Shown: positions 1 to 5,887, counted from the stretch's first letter. The stretch: DNA of 7,907 nucleotides from Akkermansiaceae bacterium (GCA_023301645.1 JALZUH010000035.1:1-7907), one strand, 5' to 3'. Notes: a model not told the origin generated them from the sequence alone. Program-made: numbers and translations.

Positions 1-396
1 CTTGGAGGGTCACTTGCGGGGAAGCATCTTACCTTTCAGCCTCGATTAGCTGAGGCTCAGTGGCTTACAGAGAACTTTCAGATCAGCGCGATGATGGATT
101 TGTCAGACGGGCTTGCCAAGGATTTACCACGATTGGCAGCGGCGAGTTGCTGCAGCTTTCGTATTGATGAGACGAAGCTACCCTGTAGCGAGGGCTGCGA
201 TGGAGCACAGGCTATCGGGGACGGGGAGGATTACGAGCTGCTCTTGTGTGTGTCGCCAGAAATAGTGAGCGAGCTAAAGGTTGCTTGGTCGCAGGTGTTT
301 CCCGATCTAGAGCTGACGGCGGTAGGTGAGCTCACGGCTGATCAGGTGATGCCACAGATGGCGAGCTCTGGCTGGGAGCATTTTAGCTCGGATTGA
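1..396 (+). CDS. thiL: Thiamine-monophosphate kinase, C-terminal part (5' truncated by window edge)
   Basis: ThiL phosphorylates thiamine monophosphate with ATP to give the cofactor thiamine diphosphate in the cytoplasm. The frame is open from base 1, so the gene starts outside the window; 131 C-terminal residues are visible. Counting from base 1, they carry the ThiL/PurM-type signature MMDLSDGL (residues 31-38), then GDGEDYELL (73-81), the counterpart of the usual GGEDYELL substrate loop, and a final GWEHF (124-128) matching the family's G-(Y/F/W)-(D/E)-H-F ending. The loop between the LP of 'ETKLP' and the GEDYELL motif is short, only about a dozen residues, so this is a compact version. 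The methionine at base 91 is internal to the domain and is not the start. The Mg/ATP-binding N-terminal half cannot be checked here. The gene converges on psd and its last 14 bp overlap the end of psd. Confidence 0.93.
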   Translation, partial: LGGSLAGKHLTFQPRLAEAQWLTENFQISAMMDLSDGLAKDLPRLAAASCCSFRIDETKLPCSEGCDGAQAIGDGEDYELLLCVSPEIVSELKVAWSQVFPDLELTAVGELTADQVMPQMASSGWEHFSSD

Positions 397-1276
397 TCTC
401 ACCCATGGAGTCGCCCATGAGAGCGTAGGTTTCAATCTGCTTGGAGGAGTTGTTAAGGAGGTCTTCAGAGAGGTTCACGACACCTGGCTCGAAGATAGTG
501 ATGGTGGATGATCCGCCAAAGGCGAAGTAGCCTTTTTCATCACCTTTAGAGACGTTGGTCGCTGCTTGGTAGCTCTGGTTAATGGATCCAACACAGGTCG
601 CTCCGATCTCTAGCACGAGGACTTTACCCATGTCGGGGGTGTCGACTTCAGTGATGGTTCGTTTGTTTTGCCAGAGGTAGGATAGCTGGCGCGAGAGCGC
701 TATAGGGGAAACTGAGAATAGTGGGCCGTTGATGACCTTGGTCTCACTGACAGCACCTGCGACTGGGAAGTGGAATCGATGGTAGTCGACTGGGCATAAT
801 CGCGAGAGCACGAGGCTGCCGCGGCTGTATTTTTCAGAGAGCTCTTTATTATCGATGAGCTGGTGGATATCGAAGGTTTGCCCTTTGACAAAGAAGCCCT
901 CGACCTTGCTAATGTCCTTAAAGCCGAGGTGTCTACCGTCGGCAGGGAAGACGAGTGAGCTTTTGTTAATCGGGCGTGCTTCGCTCTTGAGGGTGCGGTA
1001 AAAGAACTCATTAAATGATCTGTAGCTCTCGACGGGGTGCTCGAACTCGCTCGCATCGAGTTTATATTCTTCGATGAAGGGCGCTATCTTAGCCTGTGTT
1101 TTAGCTTGGTTCATCCTTCTGCCATACCACGCGGAGAAAGCAGGCCTTTTGACAAAGCTGTGTAGGGCGATTTTGCCTAGTGGATTTCCGTAGGCCCATT
1201 TGAGAAAACCTTCTCCGTAGACTTGTTCGACCTCTATTTGCTGAGTGGATCGGTTGTAGTAGCTAATTTGAGACAT
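383..1276 (-). CDS. psd: Phosphatidylserine decarboxylase proenzyme (Chlamydia-like PSD)
   Basis: Psd decarboxylates phosphatidylserine to phosphatidylethanolamine at the inner membrane. It is a pyruvoyl enzyme made by self-cleavage. The 297-residue protein has the expected parts in order: the N-terminal region SYYNRSTQQIEVE, a SFNEFFYR segment (about 87-94), PADG with the likely catalytic Asp113, DYHRFHFP (164-171) with His166 and His169, and GGSS (254-257) close to the C-terminus. By analogy with E. coli LGST, cleavage should fall between Gly255 and Ser256, giving a beta chain of about 255 residues and a 42-residue alpha chain whose Ser becomes the pyruvoyl group. Asp113, His169 and Ser256 would form the processing triad. 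The GGSS form and the overall pattern recall chlamydial Psd more than the E. coli enzyme. The start fits the family N-terminus, although no Shine-Dalgarno sequence precedes it. A terminator lies upstream, so psd probably has its own promoter. No pssA is visible in the window. Confidence 0.97.
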   Translation of the reverse strand: MSQISYYNRSTQQIEVEQVYGEGFLKWAYGNPLGKIALHSFVKRPAFSAWYGRRMNQAKTQAKIAPFIEEYKLDASEFEHPVESYRSFNEFFYRTLKSEARPINKSSLVFPADGRHLGFKDISKVEGFFVKGQTFDIHQLIDNKELSEKYSRGSLVLSRLCPVDYHRFHFPVAGAVSETKVINGPLFSVSPIALSRQLSYLWQNKRTITEVDTPDMGKVLVLEIGATCVGSINQSYQAATNVSKGDEKGYFAFGGSSTITIFEPGVVNLSEDLLNNSSKQIETYALMGDSMGEINPS

Positions 1277-1339
1277 AATGGTGGCTGGATGAACGGTTCA
1301 CTGCAGGGGACGGTAGTCCTGTGCTGTTAGATGTATACG
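1277..1339 (-). other. psd upstream region, no confident promoter
   Basis: This short stretch lies between the terminator of the AP2-like gene and the psd start, and should hold the psd promoter. On the minus strand a TATACA hexamer (plus 1333-1338, just next to the terminator) resembles a -10 box and would give a leader of roughly 50 bases. No matching TTGACA-like hexamer sits at 16-18 bp. The bases just before the psd ATG (CCAGCCACCATT) contain no Shine-Dalgarno sequence. Treat the promoter as inferred from position only. Confidence 0.3.
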
Positions 1340-1370
1340 AAAAAACAGACAGATTTTAGGCTGTCTGTTT
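1340..1370 (-). terminator. Rho-independent terminator of the AP2-like gene
   Basis: A perfect 10-bp inverted repeat (plus 1343-1352 and 1361-1370; arm AAACAGACAG) encloses an 8-base loop. On the minus strand the second arm runs directly into more T residues (plus 1340-1345 are all A), giving the U tract of an intrinsic terminator. The plus strand has only the three T of the arm and then GTCATGG, so the signal works for minus-strand transcription. It lies about 25 bp past the stop codon of the AP2-like gene and upstream of psd, separating the two units. Confidence 0.85.
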
Positions 1371-1394
1371 GTCATGGGGGGGATGATTTTCTAA

Positions 1395-1655
1395 TTAGGC
1401 GGCTTTGAGCACTTTTTGAATTTTGCCAATAGTAGCTTTACTGAGTTTGCCGTTTACACGACGAGAATCATCGATGATCTCCCTGATCTCTTCGAGTGCA
1501 GTTGTTGCCACTTGGAGAGCTTTGCGTTCACCTCCATATTTTTTATCAGAAAAATACTTGGTGAATGTTGAGCCTGTCTTATTCAGACATAAACGCCAAC
1601 CTTGAAATGCAGTTGTTTCGTAGGTGAATCGAGTTAGATTTTTTCTTGATTTCAT
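1395..1655 (-). CDS. Small AP2-like (putative DNA-binding) protein
   Basis: The product has 86 residues and a basic N-terminus (MKSRKNLTRF). Residues 18-60 follow the pattern of small bacterial AP2-domain proteins: FQGWRLCLNKTGSTFTKYFS, then DKKYGG, then an alanine-rich helix ERKALQVATTALEEIREII. This matches a three-stranded sheet (W-R-L-C-L, F-T-K-Y-F) followed by one helix, the AP2 arrangement known from plant ERF factors, some HNH homing endonucleases and short standalone bacterial proteins. The C-terminal 25 residues are basic and probably helical. No catalytic domain, signal peptide or membrane segment is seen. The gene looks monocistronic: a candidate -10 box lies about 45 bp upstream and a strong terminator follows. 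The start has no Shine-Dalgarno sequence. The gene and its upstream gap look AT-richer than the flanking housekeeping genes. DNA binding is inferred from the fold pattern; the target is unknown. The domain call rests on recognition by eye and could be wrong. Confidence 0.6.
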   Translation of the reverse strand: MKSRKNLTRFTYETTAFQGWRLCLNKTGSTFTKYFSDKKYGGERKALQVATTALEEIREIIDDSRRVNGKLSKATIGKIQKVLKAA

Positions 1656-1833
1656 TGGTTCTTATATTGGGGGGTGAAATGTGACCTCATTTATAAAGAT
1701 TATAGGGTAAAAGGTTGCATGGAAGACGCAAGTCTTATTTTGCGGCGACAGTAAACCATTGAAAATATTAGAAAGGTAATTTGATTTATATGTTTGAATT
1801 AAGGTGATTTAGGTAGACCTGAATAGAAGGCAC
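1656..1833. other. AT-rich intergenic region between rplQ terminator and the AP2-like gene
   Basis: This stretch is visibly AT-rich. Apart from the candidate -10 box at 1699-1704, it holds only a weak 5-bp hairpin with a GCAA loop (1723-1736, arms AAGAC/GTCTT). I see no open reading frame with family character, no tRNA-like fold and no riboswitch-like structure. Confidence 0.4.
1699..1704 (-). promoter_or_regulatory. Candidate -10 box for the AP2-like gene
   Basis: A perfect TATAAT reads on the minus strand in a local run TACCCTATAATCTTTATAA. Transcription would start near plus 1692 and give a leader of about 35-40 bases before the AP2-like gene. There is no good -35 hexamer at 16-18 bp (the bases there read about GTCTTC) and no extended TG. 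The position directly after the rplQ terminator and before an otherwise promoterless gene favours a real site, but a six-base match in AT-rich DNA is weak evidence. Confidence 0.35.
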
Positions 1834-1865
1834 AAAAAATGCGCGCTCAGTGATGAGCGCGCATT
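1834..1865 (-). terminator. Rho-independent terminator of the rpoA-rplQ unit
   Basis: A perfect 12-bp inverted repeat (plus 1838-1849 and 1854-1865; arm AATGCGCGCTCA) with a four-base loop is one of the strongest hairpins in the window. On the minus strand the second arm leads into TTTTTT (plus 1834-1839 are all A). It lies about 30 bp beyond the rplQ stop codon and so ends the rpoA-rplQ transcript. Confidence 0.93.
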
Positions 1866-1895
1866 GAAAAGAGATAGATCTATGTGTTGATGATC

Positions 1896-2282
1896 TTAGG
1901 CTTCGACATTGGCAGCAGCCATGTCTTCGATGTCTGTCCACTCAATGTATGCCATTGGAGCAGAATCGCTCACGCGTGCACCGAGCTTGGTGATACGACA
2001 GTATCCACCTTGGCGGCCTTCGCTCGCAGCAGCGATTTCAGTGAAGAGCTTTTTGACGGCGTCTTTCTGGCGAAGTGATGCGATTGCCTGACGGCGTGCA
2101 TGGAGGTCGCCACGCTTAGCAAGTGTAACCATTCTCTCTGCAATAGGGCGAAGCGCTTTAGCTTTAGCTAATGTAGTGCGGATTCGTCCATGCTCGATTA
2201 GGCTGCATGTAAGATTGGAGAGAAGCGCGCGGCGGTGAGCTGCATCGCGTTGTAGTTTGACAGTTTTTTTTCTGTGTCTCAT
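1896..2282 (-). CDS. rplQ: 50S ribosomal protein L17
   Basis: L17 is a protein of the large ribosomal subunit. The 128-residue product starts with the near-invariant MRHRKKTVKL, followed by AHRRALLSNLTCSLIEHGRIRTTLAKAKALRPIAERMVTLAKRGD in family order, and ends near the usual GGYCRITKLGARVSDSAPMAYIEW segment, with a short acidic/alanine tail. Its length is near the top of the common bacterial range. The rpoA-rplQ order is the classic end of the alpha operon. It starts 22 bp after the rpoA stop codon and is followed by a strong terminator. The start is certain from the N-terminal motif and, unlike its neighbours, is preceded by a clear Shine-Dalgarno sequence. Confidence 0.98.
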   Translation of the reverse strand: MRHRKKTVKLQRDAAHRRALLSNLTCSLIEHGRIRTTLAKAKALRPIAERMVTLAKRGDLHARRQAIASLRQKDAVKKLFTEIAAASEGRQGGYCRITKLGARVSDSAPMAYIEWTDIEDMAAANVEA

Positions 2283-2291
2283 GTAAATAGG

Positions 2292-2296
2292 TCCTT
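2292..2296 (-). promoter_or_regulatory. Shine-Dalgarno sequence of rplQ
   Basis: AAGGA reads on the minus strand with nine bases (CCTATTTAC) before the rplQ ATG. It lies inside the 22-bp gap after rpoA. It is the only well-placed purine-rich ribosome binding site among the seven gene starts seen in the window, which makes it stand out. Confidence 0.75.
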
Positions 2297-2304
2297 ACGG
2301 ATAG

Positions 2305-3426
2305 TTAGTCGTTTAAGTTTTGTGCGATCAGGTCAGCAAGTCCGACAGGTGCGTCGTCTTCTGCGCCGAGGCGAGGTGCAGCTACAGCAGCAAGTGCTCC
2401 AGCAAGTAGTGATGAGTCGATGTTCATGCCGAGACCAAGGCCGAGCTCAACGAGCTTCTCCTTAATTTCATTAAGTGACTTCTTACCGAAGTTACGATAT
2501 TTGAGCATTTCTGGCTCACTCTTAGAAGCGAGTTGACCCACGGTAGTGATGTTTGCGTTATTGAGGCAGTTAGCAGCACGAACAGAAAGTTCGATTTCGT
2601 TAACGCTCATGTTAAGAAGCTTCTTAAGAGCTGCATTTTCTTCGCTCTGTTCAGCAGGTGCTTCTTCAAAGTCGACAGCGTTTTCGTCGTAATTGACGAA
2701 TACGTCGAGGTGGTGACGAAGGATTGCAGATGCTTGTAGAAGTGCGTCAGATGGCTCAACACGTCCGTCAGTCCATACGTCGAGGACAAGCTTGTCGTAA
2801 TCAGTCATTTGACCAACACGTGTTGCTTCAACTGCGTATTTAACACGAACAACAGGTGAGAAAATAGAATCAATAGCAATGACGCCGATTGGCATGTCAG
2901 GGCGCTTGTTCTCGTCACCAGTGTTGAAACCACGACCGACTTTAAGTTCGAATTCGCAGTCAAACTTCACCTTGCGGTCAAGTGTGCAGATGATTTGATC
3001 CTTGTTGACGACTTCATACATGTTGTCGTCTTGGATGTCTCCAGCTGTAATAACACCTTCTTTGTCAGCCTTAATGGTAAGCACGCGTGGCTCTTTGCCG
3101 TGATGCTTGAATTTGACTTTCTTAAGGTTAAGGATGATGTCGGTGACGTCTTCTACACAGCCTGGTAGGCTTGAGAATTCGTGCTGAACACCAGCGATTC
3201 TTACAGATGTGATTGCGGCACCTTCAAGTGATGAGAGGAGCACGCGGCGGAGGGAGTTACCTATCGTGTGACCGTATCCTCCTTCAAATGGCTCTGCTGA
3301 AAACTGAGCATAGAGATCAGTTTCAGTTTCTTCATTTTTTGTGAGGCGGTTTGGGAGTTCGAAGCGATCTAGCTTGAAAGCTGAACCTTCTTCGAGTTCT
3401 TCAGTATTATTAGTGTCTTCTGACAT
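2305..3426 (-). CDS. rpoA: DNA-directed RNA polymerase subunit alpha
   Basis: The alpha dimer nucleates assembly of RNA polymerase, and its C-terminal domain binds UP elements and activators. The product has 373 residues, against 329 in E. coli. The N-terminal assembly domain (about 20-250) contains GYGHTIGNSLRRVLLSSLEG (50-69), the alpha signature, with Arg60-Arg61 in the dimer/beta contact region. An acidic linker (about 251-266) leads to the alphaCTD (about 270-335) with SVRAANCL (281-288), where Arg283 and Asn286 correspond to the DNA-contacting Arg265 and Asn268 of E. coli, and a second helix-hairpin-helix part, YRNFGKKSLNEIKEKL. Two ends are longer than usual: an acidic N-terminal extension of about 15 residues and an alanine/leucine-rich tail of about 38 residues after GLGLGM. 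The start is the only Met before the conserved core; the bases before it contain no Shine-Dalgarno sequence. Upstream is a 283-bp noncoding leader, not the usual rpsM-rpsK-rpsD genes. Confidence 0.99.
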   Translation of the reverse strand: MSEDTNNTEELEEGSAFKLDRFELPNRLTKNEETETDLYAQFSAEPFEGGYGHTIGNSLRRVLLSSLEGAAITSVRIAGVQHEFSSLPGCVEDVTDIILNLKKVKFKHHGKEPRVLTIKADKEGVITAGDIQDDNMYEVVNKDQIICTLDRKVKFDCEFELKVGRGFNTGDENKRPDMPIGVIAIDSIFSPVVRVKYAVEATRVGQMTDYDKLVLDVWTDGRVEPSDALLQASAILRHHLDVFVNYDENAVDFEEAPAEQSEENAALKKLLNMSVNEIELSVRAANCLNNANITTVGQLASKSEPEMLKYRNFGKKSLNEIKEKLVELGLGLGMNIDSSLLAGALAAVAAPRLGAEDDAPVGLADLIAQNLND

Positions 3427-3709
3427 ATATTATATGGGGTGGCCGGGTTACCCTCTGGCGAGCTAGGATCAGCGAGTCGTCAAGGGCTGACAGTTGGCTG
3501 ATTGAGAGAGGACCTACGGCAAGTTTTAAGCTCGCGGGACGCGCAATAAAGTGGGTCGGCAAGCAATATGCAAATGTTTTATTGCAAATAGTGCAAGTTT
3601 TACTCGTTTTTTAGCGTTTTCGAGTAAATTGAGGAGTTCGGAGGTCTAACCCTCTGATATTGAAGCCGTTGACGGCTGTGATTGGGAGCGGTGTCGGTGA
3701 AATGCTATA
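3427..3709. other. Noncoding leader of rpoA-rplQ, probably with its promoter
   Basis: No gene is supported here. The region must hold the rpoA-rplQ promoter unless transcription reads through from the GIY-YIG gene. It contains an 8-bp inverted repeat (3599-3606 and 3621-3628, arm TTTACTCG, 14-base loop) without a T tail on either side. It also has a 6-bp inverted repeat GCAATA/TATTGC (3563-3568, 3580-3585) overlapping a direct repeat TGCAAAT (3569-3575, 3583-3589), with a further TGCAA at 3592-3596. On the minus strand TTGCAT followed 17 bp later by TTTATT is a poor promoter candidate. I could not identify a confident promoter, riboswitch or ribosomal-protein binding leader. Confidence 0.45.
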
Positions 3710-3985
3710 TTACAAACCCATGTCCTGCTTTTTGGTGATTTGTTCGAGCATGGAGGTGCTTTTTTTGTGCAGGCGAAGTTGTTCTTCGAGTCTGAGTGAG
3801 TCGTTTCTTGAGAGGGGCTCACTATACCACTCTAGCTGCCATGGCTTGAATTGTTTGGTGCCTTTGAATTCACCTTTGTTGTGGCGAGTTAGCTCTTTGT
3901 CGGCGTCGTCTGTGATGCCTGTGAAGCGGCGGTTCATTCTGTTTTTAAGCAGGTAGACGATGTAGGTTTTTTCAGCTTTAGCCAT
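3710..3985 (-). CDS. Small GIY-YIG domain protein with degenerate catalytic motifs
   Basis: The 91-residue product is a single GIY-YIG domain of the short standalone (YhbQ/UvrC-N-like) type. It shows Y-I-V-Y-L-L (8-13) for the first strand, RRFTGIT (19-25) at the place of the usual (L/K)YxGxT motif, RHN (34-36), then KGTKQFKPWQLEWYSE (41-56), where the family has STKxxxPWxLVYxE, and SLRLEEQLR (63-71) containing the expected metal-binding Glu (Glu67). Two positions depart from the family: the Tyr of the YIG motif is Phe21, and the Arg in the usual ERRLxxHN segment is Glu31 (DKELTRHN). In I-TevI and UvrC the equivalent Arg is needed for cleavage, so this protein may not be an active nuclease. 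It starts 50 bp after ispG in the same direction and could be its last operon partner. Its cellular role is unknown. No Shine-Dalgarno sequence is seen at the start. Confidence 0.85.
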   Translation of the reverse strand: MAKAEKTYIVYLLKNRMNRRFTGITDDADKELTRHNKGEFKGTKQFKPWQLEWYSEPLSRNDSLRLEEQLRLHKKSTSMLEQITKKQDMGL

Positions 3986-4035
3986 GATTTTGTGTGAGGT
4001 GGAATTTCAATTGCGCAGGGTGAAGATCAGTGAGT

Positions 4036-5844
4036 TTAGATCACAGTGGGTGCGTCTAGTGGGGCGTCGACCCATTTGTCGTGTTCTTTGATGAGGTCGA
4101 TAAGACGGTCTACGGCTTCTGCTTCAGGGATGTTGAATTTGACGGCTTTTTTGCCAACGTAGAGGTTGATTTTACCGGGGGCTCCTCCGACGTAGCCGAA
4201 GTCGGCATCTGCCATTTCGCCTGGGCCATTGACAATGCATCCCATGATGGCGAGGCGCACGCCTTTGAGGTGGCCTGTAGCGGAGCGGATTTTCTGTGTG
4301 GTTTCTTGTAGGTTGAAGAGTGTCCGACCACAGGATGGGCAGGCGACGTAGTCGGTCTTGAAAATACGAGAGCCAGCGGCTTGGAGGACGTTATAGGCGA
4401 GGCGGAGTGACTGGCCGGGGGCGGCCTCACCTTGGATGATGATGGCGTCACCGATACCGTCACAGAGGAGTGAGCCGATATTTCGCGATGCGGTGATGAG
4501 GTTGTCGATAAACTCGGCCTCTTGATTAGCTGAGGGGCTGAGGGTGTCCTTGAGCAGAATCGGGTGGTGGGCTGCTAGCTTCGATGCAAGTAGGCGGAAG
4601 CCGTGAATGACAGAGCAGCCGGTGTCGTCGCTGATGGTGACGAGCTGCGGCTGCTCGGTGGCATTGAGCTTCATGATAGCATCGTCGTCGTAGGGGTCGA
4701 CGGTGATGACTGGCGAGTCTTCGATGACGGCTTCTGGGGTGAAGTCTCCGAGTTTGTCGATTTTATGAGCAAGGGCGTCCCAGTTGCTTTTTGTGGTGAA
4801 GACTCTGATGGTATTGTCTGCACCAAGTTTGTGGCCATTAATCTCGATGGCGTGGCTTTTGCGTCTGTTATAGGAGAACGGGTCGTAGCCGAGGGTTCCG
4901 CGTGCTGCTCCTTTGGGATCAGTGGGGATGTGGCTGTTTTTGATATTGGCAATGATGGCCTTGGCTACGGGGATCTCGTAGATGGCATCTTCTGTGAGTG
5001 AGACGCGGATGGTGTCACCTACTCCGTCGGAGAGGAGTGAGCCAATGCCGATGGCGGACTTGATGCGCCCGTCTTCACCGTCACCTGCTTCTGTGACACC
5101 GAGGTGGATGGGGTAGTTCCAGTCAGCTCCTTCTGCGTCGAGTCGTGCTACGAGTAGCCTGTATGCCTCGACCATGACTTTAGGGTTGGAGGCTTTCATG
5201 GAGAAACAGAAGTTATGAAAGTCGTGCTCGCGTGCGATGCGTGCGAATTCTAGCGCGCTCTCGACCATGCCGAGCGGGGTGTCGCCGTAGCGATTCATGA
5301 TGCGGTCAGAGAGTGAGCCGTGATTGGTGCCGATGCGCATGGCACGTCCGAGTTCCTTGCAGAGCTCTACGAGTGGTGCGAAGTCGTCGCGGATACGCTC
5401 GAGTTCTTCTGCGTATTGCTCGTCGCTGTATTCACGAATTTCAAATTTCTTCTTATCTGCGTAGTTGCCTGGGTTGACGCGGATTTTTTCGACCCATTTG
5501 GCGGCTTCGAATGCGGCGTCGGGCTTGAAGTGGATATCTGCTACTAGTGGGATGTCACATCCTGCTGCGCGGACTCCATCGCGTATGTTTTCTAAATTAG
5601 CTGCGTAGACTTTGGTCTGTGCTGTGACTCGTGCGATCTCACATCCTGCGGCGGCAAGCTCTAGGATCTGCTTTACACAGGCTTCTGTGTCACGCGTGTC
5701 AGAGGTGATCATCGACTGCACACGCACGGGATTATCCCCTCCGATACCGACGTTTCCTACCATGATTTCGCGAGATTTTCTGCGAGTGTAGGCAAAGTAA
5801 TCTTGGCAGTAGTGGAGGTCTTCTTGCATGCGGGTAGGTTTCAT
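4036..5844 (-). CDS. ispG: 4-hydroxy-3-methylbut-2-enyl diphosphate synthase, long three-domain type
   Basis: IspG (GcpE) converts 2-C-methyl-D-erythritol 2,4-cyclodiphosphate to HMBPP, the penultimate step of the MEP isoprenoid pathway, with a [4Fe-4S] cluster in the cytoplasm. At 602 residues it belongs to the long form of Chlamydiae, Bacteroidetes and plants; the E. coli form has about 370. The TIM barrel (about 20-300) begins TRRKSREIMVGNVGIGGDNP and includes VRVQSM (41-45 region), VADIHF (101-106), RVNPGN (122-127), RIGTNHGSLSDR (170-181), SMKASN (215-220) and IGIGSLLSDGVGDTIRVSL (265-283). An insertion domain spans about 300-490. The C-terminal cluster domain carries ACPSCGR (501-507) and MGCIVNGPGE (534-543), giving ligands Cys502, Cys505, Cys536 and probably Glu543. 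Met1 is chosen on family length; Met6 is a possible alternative. Neither has a clear Shine-Dalgarno sequence. galE ends 43 bp upstream. The insertion domain repeats barrel motifs. Confidence 0.98.
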   Translation of the reverse strand: MKPTRMQEDLHYCQDYFAYTRRKSREIMVGNVGIGGDNPVRVQSMITSDTRDTEACVKQILELAAAGCEIARVTAQTKVYAANLENIRDGVRAAGCDIPLVADIHFKPDAAFEAAKWVEKIRVNPGNYADKKKFEIREYSDEQYAEELERIRDDFAPLVELCKELGRAMRIGTNHGSLSDRIMNRYGDTPLGMVESALEFARIAREHDFHNFCFSMKASNPKVMVEAYRLLVARLDAEGADWNYPIHLGVTEAGDGEDGRIKSAIGIGSLLSDGVGDTIRVSLTEDAIYEIPVAKAIIANIKNSHIPTDPKGAARGTLGYDPFSYNRRKSHAIEINGHKLGADNTIRVFTTKSNWDALAHKIDKLGDFTPEAVIEDSPVITVDPYDDDAIMKLNATEQPQLVTISDDTGCSVIHGFRLLASKLAAHHPILLKDTLSPSANQEAEFIDNLITASRNIGSLLCDGIGDAIIIQGEAAPGQSLRLAYNVLQAAGSRIFKTDYVACPSCGRTLFNLQETTQKIRSATGHLKGVRLAIMGCIVNGPGEMADADFGYVGGAPGKINLYVGKKAVKFNIPEAEAVDRLIDLIKEHDKWVDAPLDAPTVI

Positions 5845-5887
5845 CTGGTTTGAATAAGAGTCAATCTTCGACTTCTAATAAGGAGCT

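Noticed and set aside
700..1056. 118-codon minus-strand frame inside psd
   Set aside because: Low-complexity Ser/Arg/Thr composition, a frame-shifted shadow of psd.
1723..1744. Small hairpins (AAGAC/GTCTT and CGCAA/TTGCG) in the rplQ-AP2 gap
   Set aside because: Five-bp stems that exclude each other and have no proper tail; not enough to call a terminator or small RNA.
3429..3434. Perfect TATAAT on the minus strand two bases before the rpoA ATG
   Set aside because: A -10 box here would start transcription inside the coding region, no other Met is near, and there is no -35 hexamer (about CAGAGG at 17 bp). It is more likely an unstructured A/T-rich initiation region.
3599..3628. 8-bp inverted repeat as a terminator of the GIY-YIG/ispG unit
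   Set aside because: The arms are A/T-rich, the loop is long, and neither strand continues into a T run.
3660..3956. 98-codon plus-strand open frame over the GIY-YIG gene
   Set aside because: The minus-strand frame has clear GIY-YIG family motifs; the plus-strand protein is a Ser/Leu/Cys-rich shadow.
4603..5001. 132-codon plus-strand open frame inside ispG
   Set aside because: It is antisense to a certain ispG gene, its protein has no family character and it is V/D/G-rich as expected from the complement of coding DNA.
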